64,000 bases of DNA from Volucella zonaria (lineage: Eukaryota > Arthropoda > Insecta > Diptera > Syrphidae), in the NCBI GenBank assembly GCA_963966105.1, contig OZ014534.1, forward strand, positions 2,277,178 through 2,341,177. The letters are read 5' to 3'. Positions within the stretch are counted from its first letter, which is position 1, and each line of letters begins with the position of its first letter. Position numbers and translations under genes: made by a program. Below, in pieces: positions 55,880 through 64,000 of this stretch. Under the pieces are notes generated by a model. That model saw only the letters and a list, made by a program, of their open reading frames with translations, did not search any database and was not told the origin of the DNA.

Positions 55880-55991
55880 ATGAAATGAGTAACGGTTCCC
55901 ACTGGATCACTGAAATCAAGCAGTGCTTGGCACGGCAAGTACCTAGATGGAGCACCGCGTTGGAACTTGCTACAAATACCACGTGCTTTTG
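55880..55991 (+). ncRNA. 5S rRNA-like sequence (pseudogene or 5S-derived SINE head)
   Basis: From CGGTTCCCACTGGATCACTG through GAAATCAAGCAGTGCTTGGC and AGTACCTAGATGGAGCACCG to CACGTGCTTTTGAC, the sequence follows the second and third quarters of insect 5S rRNA, including the polymerase III internal control region (A box AAGCAG.., C box GTAC.TAGATGG). About 8 extra bases lie before the CACGTG part, and the first about 25 bases of 5S are not recognisable. A GC-rich hairpin-like stretch (CCCTGGGGTAAAACCCCGG, 56010-56028) and A/T-rich sequence follow. It is either a 5S pseudogene or the head of a 5S-derived SINE. Confidence 0.72.
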
Positions 55992-56099
55992 ACAACGCCG
56001 CTTGGGCATAGTACCCTGGGGTAAAACCCCGGACTTTTTAACTACTGATTTGTAAAATAAAATAAAATTACTCCGGCTATGCAATTGTAATAAGGGGTG

Positions 56100-56665
56100 T
56101 AACAACCTAAACTTATTTTCAACATTTTTTTGATTCCATTGTACACATTTTTCATTATTTATTATTTTTTATTCTAATATTATTTCATTATTATGTTAAA
56201 ATTTACTAAGTGAACTAAGCAATATAACCAATGGTTTAGCCTATGTTAAGGTAGAAAAAAGAAAAAGCTCTGAGCTAAAAGCTTTCACTAGAAAAAGCTC
56301 ACCTATCTACTTGGAAAGATAGCAGAAAAGCCGAGCTCATGCAAATGCATTTTCAGTCAGGTTTAGCACTTCGCAGCAGTCTCGTCGGGTCTTCTTAAAT
56401 TAGACCAGAAAAGTGCTACATCTGCTTTACACGGATGATTTATACAACGGTCGAGTGAACCACTGTCTACGAAGAAATACACGCTAGTTACGATTGCAAT
56501 ACTCCAGGGGCAACTATTGTACCTTGACCGCCAATAACCCCCACAACACGAGGAAGCTACAAATTGGGACAACAATCAACCGGATGCAATTGGAATCCGA
56601 CGAAAATCCTAAAATCAAAAACTAATTAATATGTATTCTAATCAAAAATTGTTAAAATAAAATAA
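56100..56665 (+). other. Unassigned, possible LTR/leader of the Gypsy element downstream
   Basis: No gene was seen. The position upstream of hairpin repeats and a Gypsy gag suggests an LTR or leader, but no second LTR is present to test this. Confidence 0.35.
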
Positions 56666-56870
56666 ATAAACTGCGACTCTTATCGTAAGGCTCTCCAGTT
56701 AAAATAAAAAAAAAATAAATATAAACTGCGATCCGTATTGCAAGGAATTTCAGTTACAAATAAAAGAACTGCGACCCTAATCGCAAGGCACTCCAGTTAA
56801 AATAAAATAAAAATAAAAGCACTGCGACCCTTATCGCAAGGCACTCCAGTTAAAATAAGTAATAAATAAT
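56666..56870 (+). repeat. Hairpin-containing tandem repeat, four units
   Basis: CTGCGACYCTTATCGCAAGG-like units start at 56671, 56725, 56769 and 56822 (spacings 54, 44 and 53 bp). Each is followed by CACTCCAGTTAAAATAAA or a variant and an A-rich spacer. TGCGA and TCGCA inside each unit can pair as a small hairpin. A weaker fifth remnant is near 56983. Confidence 0.8.
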
Positions 56871-57029
56871 AAATAAGGGGAATATATCCATAAAATTTTG
56901 AACTATATGATACAAAAATATAAATTCTATTTATAGACACAAATATACATATTTTTATAAACATATTATAAATAAAAATTGAAGAACTACGACCATTAAA
57001 AAAAGTAATAAATAATAAATAAAAGGAAT

Positions 57030-58358
57030 ACACTACCTTGATCAAAAAGTTCCTGGAATATATTCAGAAAATTGGAAATACAGGTTTATTCATCTAAATC
57101 TATATTGTCCCCTTCAGAGTAATCCCCATCGACTGCAACACACTTATTCCAGCGCTTGATCCAATCTCCGAAACATTTTTTATATTCGGTTTTCGGTATG
57201 TCCATCAGTGCTTCCTACGATTTTTCCATTACTTCCTCTTGGCTGCTGAAACGCGTTCCCCGTTGTGGTTTTTTAACTCGATTGAACAGAAAGAAGTCTC
57301 AGGAAGCCAAATCAGGTGAATTCGGTGGCTGTTGGATGGTATTTGTTGCATTCTTCGTCAAAAAATTACGAATAATGATGGCACTATGCGACGGTGCGTT
57401 ATCATGGTGCAAAATCCACGAGTTCTCTGCCCACAATGCTGGTCTTCTTTCGGCGAATTTCTTCACGCAAACGTCTCAGAACGCCAAAATAATACTCTTT
57501 GTTTGCTATCTGGCCTTCTGGCAAAAATTCATGATGCGCTACACCGTTGTAATCCATGACAACCGTGAGCATTGCCGTCTTTTTTGACTGAAAACGACGT
57601 GGTTTTTTTGGTCTCGGCTCATTTGGTGAACGCTATTCACGTGCCTGATGTTTGGATTGCTTGTCGTACTCATAAACCCACGTTTCGTCTCCAGTAATGA
57701 TTCTTTTGATGAATGTGGGATCGGATTCAGCCTCGCAAACCATCTCTTTTGCGACGTCGGCACGGTCTCTTTTTTGCATGAAATTGACGTCTTTTGGAAC
57801 CAACTCTGCTGCTACACGACGGAAACCCAAATCATTAACAAAAATGTCTTGGACGGATCCACAGGCAATGTTCAAGTCCCCCGCTGTCTCTCTGATGGTT
57901 AATTTGCGGTTATTGACCAACATTTCTTTTACTTCATCAATGTTTTTGTCGGTTTTCGATGTCCATAGTCTGGCACTGCGTTCATCATCTTCGATTGACT
58001 CACGAGCACTTTTGAACCTCTCGTGCCACTATTAAACAACCGTTTTCTTTAGAGAATCGTTGCCGAAACACTTTTCCAACATTTCCGACGTTCGCGCACC
58101 ATTAAATCCGTTTTTTAGGCCAAATTTAATACAAGTTCGTTGTTGTAAATTGAAATCCATTTCTAAAATTGTAAAAAATCGCCAACACACACAAATATCG
58201 ATGTACTCTTGGCCACGTAACTTTTGCAAATGTCAAGCTATGATGATAAGATTTAGAGGGAATGTCAACAACAGATTTACCAACCTAACAGAACTCAAAT
58301 CAGAACAATGGGAGCGCCACACGGTGGTGTTCCCCAGGAACTTTTTGATCAAGGTGGT
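57030..58358 (-). mobile_element. Mariner, DD34D type, nearly complete
   Basis: The inverted ends share CCTTGATCAAAAAGTTCCTGG (57036-57056), inverted at 58334-58354, with TA nearby on both sides. The first bases of the two ends differ by 2 nt, so borders are approximate. The minus strand carries one transposase. The sequence lies in the leader of the Gypsy gag at 58466. Confidence 0.85.
57090..58160 (-). pseudogene. Mariner transposase
   Basis: Minus-strand N-terminus: MDFNLQQRTCIKFGLKNGFN, a helix-turn-helix start (58160-58035). A stop follows near 58032. The frame 57923-57633 has RKLTIRETAGDLNIACG and ITGDETWVYEYD (first Asp). Further frames toward 57090 keep LPEGQIANKEYYFGVLRRL and the C-terminal stretch, with stops and frame changes. 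It is a lineage different from the mariners at 38292/46903. Confidence 0.85.
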
Positions 58359-58465
58359 ATTCACACAATTTTGGACTATCGTATATGATCTAAAAAATAA
58401 AAATTTTCTATATATTGTAAATAGATATACTTATACATATATTACTAAGTTCTTAAATTAATTTA

Positions 58466-59520
58466 TGCCAAAACAAAAATCTAGATTTAACCCATATAAC
58501 CTAAGAGGCCTGTCAAAGAACTTATCCTCTATCCCAGAAACTACCGATTCAGGAGTTCCTCTCGAAACCTATTCATGACACTCAAATTCTTCCAATTCCG
58601 AAACAATGAACAATAATCAATTAGAGCAAAATCCGAGCGTATTAACTAACCACATGGACATATTCAATTCATTAAGAATTCCGGATGCCATCAAGGATCT
58701 TTCGTAATTTGACGGCAACGAAAGACTTTTATATGAGTTTCTCAATAATGTGCAGGTAATCCTCCTCTACATTAAAGGAACCGATAACACCCCATAGGGG
58801 AAGATTTCGTTGAGAACCATATGCAATAAGATTGAGGGTCAAGCCAATGAGATTTTCAATATGTATGGAACCCTTCTCAACTGGGATGATATCAAAAAGA
58901 ATCTCATCCTACATTACTTCGACAAAGGTACGGAAACATCCCTGATAAGAGATCTGCACCGAACAAAACAAATCAACAAAACAGTGAAATCTTTTTAATG
59001 CAAAATAATAGAATTACAATCTGCTCTTTGCAACAAAACAATGTGCTGATCCACGAGGATGACAACAATGTCATCAAAGCCAAAACGGACCTCTACTCAG
59101 AAATGTGCCTTAACTCATTTTCCAGTGGACTCAATGAGCCTCTAGGATCCAGAGTCAGAGCTATGCAACCAGACTCTTTGGCCGTAGCAACAAAATATTT
59201 CGTACCCAAACCATGAGGTCTGTAATCATCAATACACACCCTAGAATCCCCCACAAGGAAGAACTTATTCAGGAAATGGACCTCCAGGCCTATTCCCACA
59301 CGAAAGAAATCAAACCAGACTTCCCAACTCAACAAATCCATATACTAGAACAAAACCAAACACACAGAATAGCGACCCAAGATACCAAAGGCCAAGAGGG
59401 CATACCCAAGCTGATCCAAACCTGACAGGATATCACCCACAAATAAAAGCAAGCCTTAGTCAGCAAACCAGCAAACTAGAAAAGAAAACTTCAATTTTCA
59501 AGAAATGCATAATTTAGAAG
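58466..59520 (+). pseudogene. Gypsy gag (errantivirus-like type)
   Basis: It begins at the ATG at 58466. Conserved-looking blocks are RIPDAIKDLS and LLYEFLNNVQVILLYIKG (58674-58775), CNKIEGQANEIFNMYGTLL and NWDDIKKNLILHYFDKGTET (58820-58945). This is the capsid region of insect Gypsy elements such as the 17.6 group. In-frame stops at about 58576, 58706 and 58794, and later frame changes, break it. Confidence 0.75.
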
Positions 59521-60285
59521 ATAATAATTATCAACAGTTTGACAGTTTTTTCGAGAATGACCCAACTAATACCGTGAATAAGGAAAATTTTTCCAAACCA
59601 GCCACAGGATACAAAGATTGAAAGAAACATCCGGCAAGCTTGCCATACATAACTATTTCGTCACTCTTCGGGCGACCCGCTGGAGCTTCAACATCATTCA
59701 TATACCCCAAATCTATACCACAAGATAGACAGATTAACTGTGAGACAATTACCATTACCACAGTATTCAAAACAGTTGAACAAAAAATCGATTATCCCCA
59801 TTTTTGCAAAATTCAATCAACCAAGTTCCTTAAAATTTATGATATTCAAATTCTACCATTACTTTGACGTATTACTGGGACATGACGCGCTATTATCACT
59901 TAACGCTAAACGCGATCTCGAAAACAGAACTCTTATCACAACACACGTTACTAACGAAATCCACCTCTATGCCAACTACATTTCAGGTCAGCTCATATTA
60001 CCTTCTAATTTCAAAATATTGGCGAAACTTCCTGTCAATAAGGAACATGGTAATATTTATATCAACGCAACATAACTAAACCTATATCTGTACGTAGGTC
60101 AAGGCCTATACAACGCCGAGAGCTGGTACAGCACACTTGAACTAGTAAACCTTTCCGAAAACGACCAAAAGATGGTCATTGAACAATCCCTAAATGGTGA
60201 ACTTTCTGATCCCATTAATTTCATCGAGATAAATAACTTAAGCAGCGAAACAGAGGACCATGAACCTACCAACACGTTCGTAAAT
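59521..60285 (+). pseudogene. Gypsy protease and pre-RT linker
   Basis: LPYITISSLFGRPAGASTSF near 59640-59700 is in the protease position, although the active-site DSG is not recognisable. YFDVLLGHDALLSLNAKRD (near 59860-59915) is the linker block that precedes RT. The element then ends abruptly at the 3' tail of an antisense CR1-like LINE at 60290. Confidence 0.7.
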
Positions 60286-60289
60286 CACT

Positions 60290-60720
60290 TTTTATAACTT
60301 GCGCGCGCTCAAGGGATTTAAGTACCCTTAAAATGCTTGCACACAGAGCGGGCGAAAGAAAATCAGGGAGGATAGAAAGAGATGTACCGGTGAACGTTGG
60401 TTTTAAATGTTTGAAGGTTATAAAGGCTAGGAAATAAAGAGCTAGGCAGGGCATTCCATAAGCGAGTTGTACGGCTTAGGAACGAATCACGATAGAGTAC
60501 GTCAGAAAGTAGGCTTGAGGGTATACTGATGAGCTTTCATAGTGAGACGGGTATTACGGTTAAAGGTTTGAAGGGGCAGAATGCTACTGGAGATTTCTGT
60601 GGAACACTGATGGTAAAAATAGCGGTAAAGCAGAGTGAGACACGAGACATTACGTCGGTGTTCGAGGGTGTGATATTACTATCCCCTATGAGTTTTATCG
60701 CACGGTTTTGAATCCAAGAC
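60290..60720 (-). mobile_element. CR1-like LINE 3' end, 5'-truncated
   Basis: The sequence closely matches the last about 430 bp of the element at 24188-27180, read on the minus strand. It encodes the C-terminal block (TFKHLKPTFTGTSLSILPDF) and the same GCGCGC tail. A short insertion (GTACGGCTTAGGAACGAATC region near 60468) differs from the longer copy. It truncates the Gypsy element on its left. Confidence 0.85.
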
Positions 60721-60985
60721 AGTCATTTACTATAGTAGGAGCAGCATATTGAGCGACTGGGCAGTTATTACCAGGATTAAGAGGTTTTCAAAAGTGTTCC
60801 TTATGGATGTTAGAGTGTAAATTAACTCCAATTCTGAGGGATCTCCCAGCTATTCTTCTCCCAGTTTTGCAAAATTTGTTTGCGATGCCGTCGTTTGAAG
60901 CTTCTTGCATTAACTGGGGGAGATAATTTTTCTTCGAACTCTGACAGATAAGCTTGATAACATGTTAGCATACAGATACATTTTT
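60721..60985. other. No gene recognised
   Basis: Unassigned spacer. Confidence 0.4.
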
Positions 60986-61610
60986 TTAAAAAAATATCAG
61001 CATTGAATTTATGAAATCAACCAAGTAGCTTGAATGCCTTAATTCTTTCCCTTTCACATTCATGATCGAACCTTTTTTTCTGGGAACGACACTTCTTCTT
61101 TGCTCGTTTTTGGGTGCAGCCTTAGCAATAATTTCATCAAAGGAATCCAATTTCATGTGTTCTTCAAAAACAAACTGCACGCGATCTACAATAGTTCCTC
61201 CTGAAAAACTTAAATTTGGTGTTTAGTTAAGGTTAATTTTGGTAATAGTTGAAGTTTCATCTCGCAAAGGCGATGCGGCATTCAATTAAGTATGTGATCC
61301 GAAAAACTTTGAGCACCAACCTTCAAATCTTCTATTATATTCAAAGGATTTGTCGCTGAATAACAATAATCATCCATTGAAGAGTCTTGAACAGTTAAAC
61401 AAGTTTTCTCCAGATGCATATCGCTTCGTGTTCTGCCATGTACAACCGTGAGATCAAACGATTTACAGAACTCTAATAACTTCACCCCTCTTCCAACTAA
61501 AACCTTGCCCTTGGGTTTCTTTCAAACAATAACTTTGATGAAGTAGATGATCAGTGCATTCTTGGTCCAGACCAAATTCTCGCGTTCAAATCACCAATAA
61601 CAATTATATT
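60986..61610 (-). pseudogene. LINE endonuclease fragment
   Basis: The minus-strand frame 61485-61282 reads LLEFCKSFDLTVVHGRTRSD, then YCYSATNPLNII and SFSDHI. These are the typical C-terminal endonuclease blocks, with the catalytic SDH. A decayed GDLNARIW-type block lies upstream near 61600. The frame 61180-60986 may be the linker. Confidence 0.65.
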
Positions 61611-61627
61611 CTGTGTGATGTCTCGAG

Positions 61628-61795
61628 TAAACCTCTTTCGAAGTGCTCTCGCGTTCGTGTTTTTAGTCATGCGCGGCACCCAGCGGCAGGATGACTTTTT
61701 CATATGCAGAATATTGCCGTGTGTGCATGTGCGCTCATCTTTGTGGTATCTGCTAGGTCGCGCAACTTCACTTTCCGGTCAGCAAACATGGTATT
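61628..61795 (-). mobile_element. Mariner-derived MITE, fragment
   Basis: The stretch with CTTTCGAAGTGCTCTCGCG, CACCCAGCGGCAGGATGAC and TTTTTCATATGCAGAATATT matches the centre of the MITEs at 17942 and 42597, with small deletions. Terminal repeats are absent. Confidence 0.8.
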
Positions 61796-61904
61796 TTACA
61801 ACAATATTTATCTATTAATAAATTAATGTGTGCTTCGTAACCTTTTACAGTGCCTATATCATACTTATCTTTAGCAAAAATTTACTTATATTTGCGTATT
61901 AAAT

Positions 61905-63310
61905 CCTCTATTTCTGATTGTTTTTCAAGTCCAGATGATTAATAGAAATGTCAAAATTGAATGATTCTATGTGTTCGTTAAAATTGATTTTGTATTGATC
62001 CTTATTATTGTTTTTACATATATTATCTTTTTCTTCCACATTTTTACCCAAGCTGCTGGGAATAGTTTTGAATTTTTCTCTAAGTATTTGTTTTTCGTTT
62101 CTTAAAGCGTGGCTATTTTGTGTAATTTCTAATTTTTCATTTTGAGAAAGATGACATTTTTTTAAGCAGTCTAATCTAATGTGGAAGTCGTAATCGAAAT
62201 TTTCTTTTTCTATGGCAAAAATGTTAATATTCTGTTCGATATTAAAGATTTTTACCTTTACAATTATTATCCCTATAGTATCTTTCACACCATTAATCGT
62301 TTCTAAATTTGCATTATTATGAAAATCTTTAATCGATTTATTTATGCACAATAATTTTGAATTTATTAAAGACACACTGGATCCAGAATCATAAATTCCT
62401 AATATTTCTAAAATGTCATTTAACAACAAGTTAACTTTGATTAATGGTGGAATTGTTAGTTTTTTGGATCTATTTCATTTAATTCGGTATCTACTTGTGA
62501 ATTTTTAACCGTCTTTATCTGATCTCTTTTTGACCTATCATTATTTTTTACCTTAAACCAGCATACAGATTCTGGATGGTATCTGATCCCTTTATTTTCT
62601 TTTTCACAGATACGACATGATTTGTTGTCTTTTGTGTTTTTTTCTTTCATTGTGTTTTCAAGCTTTTTTTTTATTACCAAATGTTCTAAGCCTCTGATGT
62701 TATTACATAAATCATCAGTTTGCTTTAAGTTATTCCTATCAATTTTGTCCGATATAAAATTTGGTAGACCGGTTGAAATTAGGACAATTAGTGTGGTTGT
62801 ATCTATTGATTTTTGACCTCTAACAGCAGTCTTTCCTTTTTCAATGCATATTCTAGTAGTGAACCTTGCCTATATTTGAATAATATTGCATACAAGATAG
62901 GTATGCCACCTTTTATCTGCATACGTTTTACAAAAGCTATCCTTCCAGATTGACCATTTTGAATCTACAATGCATGAATCTTCTAGAAATAACCTTAAGG
63001 CTTCTATCTTCTTGGTGTCTTCTTCTATACCTATGCGAGTACATTCCGCTTCAAAAGAATTCAACCATTGGGATGAATTTGAATTTTTAGGACTGAATTC
63101 TTGTAACACAAATTTTTCAAACACATTTTTCAAGTTTCTTTTTATCAGTAAAACTTTCCAGAATTCTTGTCAAAACATCTTCTGAAATACCAGCATTGGG
63201 CGACTCTTGATGTGATTCCGGTGCAATCTCCTGTAGCAAGTATTCTTTGAACTGCATATTTCCCTCTTCATCCATATAAACTTTCTTTATCTCCGGTGTC
63301 ACAGAAATCT
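61905..63310 (-). pseudogene. Gypsy-type gag and protease
   Basis: On the minus strand the gag starts near 63302 (EIKKVYMDEEGNMQFKEYL) and contains VFEKFVLQEFSPKNSNSSQW, then FEAECTRIGI and EALRLFLEDS (63133-62870). A Cys/His motif, CRICEKENKGIRYHPESVC (62605-62549), follows, then a protease with YDSGSSVSLIN (62395-62360, D-S-G). Frames change near 62870 and 62430. The RT was not found; the element ends near 61905 next to a MITE fragment. The Cys/His motif differs from the usual CCHC knuckle. Confidence 0.75.
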
Positions 63311-64000
63311 ATACTTTCCTTTTATCGTGTCTACTTTGTAGTGTATTTTTTACTTTTAGATAAACTTGTGTTTGTATGATTACATCATGTTATTTCACAG
63401 GTTGGAGATGATCCGGTATTAAAAATATCATCTCGTTGGAATCCGTAATTGAGGTTATACAAACTACGTTCGATTTTGGATCATCACTTTGTCTCACCAT
63501 AAATTCAAATCTTAACTTTTCCATTGTTGTTAATTGGCCGTAAAAATGTTGTTTTATAATATATTCTCACAAATCCTCCTTTAGGAATTGGAATATCGAA
63601 ACAAAACAAAAACGAGTTGCTCTGGAAAGAGTAGACAACTTTATTAACATCAAAACTATTGGCATTTTACATTATAAATTACAAATCTCACCTGAAAAGA
63701 GAAACAACATTTAAAGCTATTGTTTCACACTTTCTTCCTCTATTATTTATTTTAATATTATTTTATGTGCACGTGATCAATCTCAGCATAACCTCTGCCC
63801 TTGCCAGTATCGACCACCGACTCGTGTCACTACGATCTGTCAAAGTTGAAATGCGGCCAACAATCAAAGCTGAAACGCGGCAAATAAATGGCGGTAAATT
63901 CAAATTGAATGAAGTGCCATGAACATCATTTACAGATATTTAAGGAAGAGCACGAGTCAACAACTGTAGCTACTTACTGAGTTGATAAGTAACCTAAAGA
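63311..64000 (-). repeat. Putative 5' leader and LTR of the Gypsy-type element
   Basis: Non-coding sequence upstream of the minus-strand gag. An AATAAAG signal on the minus strand (complement near 63640) and a TGTTGACTC start near 63965 suggest an LTR of about 400 bp. Without a second copy this is tentative. The window ends at 64000. Confidence 0.35.

Noticed and set aside
55880..55991. A functional 5S rRNA gene
   Set aside because: The first part of 5S is not recognisable, there is an insertion, and many positions differ. No array of copies is present. It is kept as 5S-like only.
56363..56575. Small cysteine-containing protein on the minus strand
   Set aside because: No homology or gene context. 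It lies in the presumed LTR/leader of a Gypsy element.

Overview
This is AT-rich eukaryotic DNA, almost certainly from an insect and most likely a higher fly (Diptera). The evidence is the mixture of BEL/Pao and Gypsy LTR elements, Jockey-, CR1- and R1-like LINEs, several mariner lineages and a hAT element, together with one small spliced exon encoding the end of an immunoglobulin domain like those of the dipteran dpr cell-surface family. There are no bacterial features, operons or long host genes. The most economical reading is a very large intron or gene-poor region filled by repeated transposable-element (TE) insertion. Nearly every open frame belongs to a TE, and most are broken.

Layout. 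1-1293: end of a BEL/Pao element and its probable 3' LTR. 1400-3500: antisense LINE with a SINE fragment inside. 4185-4560: degenerate tandem repeat. 5685-9800: BEL/Pao element split by a mariner (6354-7636) and a SINE (8572-8901). 10591-11240: 60-bp minisatellite. 11600-12400: another BEL/Pao piece. 12600-14745: antisense LINE with ORF1 and ORF2. 14750-22440: R1-like LINE pieces, a hAT element carrying a mariner-derived MITE, and an RTE-like tail. 22458-27180: antisense Jockey and CR1-like LINEs. 27620-31277: BEL/Pao element. 31278-31921: candidate MITE. 31990-34600: LINE pieces with a SINE. 34830-40150: three-level nest of mariner inside Gypsy inside a DDE transposon. 40694-41067: MITE. 41181-41317: host immunoglobulin exon on the minus strand. 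41684-44560: SINE, MITE and mariner pieces. 45125-50990: best-preserved LINE (intact ORF1, damaged ORF2) with a mariner inside. 51060-55400: L1-type ORF1, Jockey and other LINE pieces. 55880-55991: 5S rRNA-like sequence. 56100-60285: Gypsy element with hairpin repeats and a mariner in its leader. 60290-64000: LINE, MITE and Gypsy remnants.

How the parts relate. Several insertions can be resolved to the base. Removing the inserted element plus one target duplication rejoins the host reading frame at 6352/7638 (mariner in BEL gag), 36019/39821 (Gypsy in a DDE transposon, 4-bp duplication), 42596/43434 (MITE in a DDE transposon) and 46902/48139 (mariner in a LINE). These give a relative order of activity: BEL, LINE and DDE elements are older, and mariner and its deletion derivatives, the Gypsy copy and a tRNA-derived SINE family are younger. 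The most interesting items are the SINE family (six copies), the 5S-like unit, the mariner deletion derivative that spread with one shared deletion, the pair of mariner copies with a shared frameshift, the isolated immunoglobulin exon, and an apparently over-represented 8-mer (TACGAGTA). All statements come from reading the sequence and from recalled family knowledge. No database search was run.
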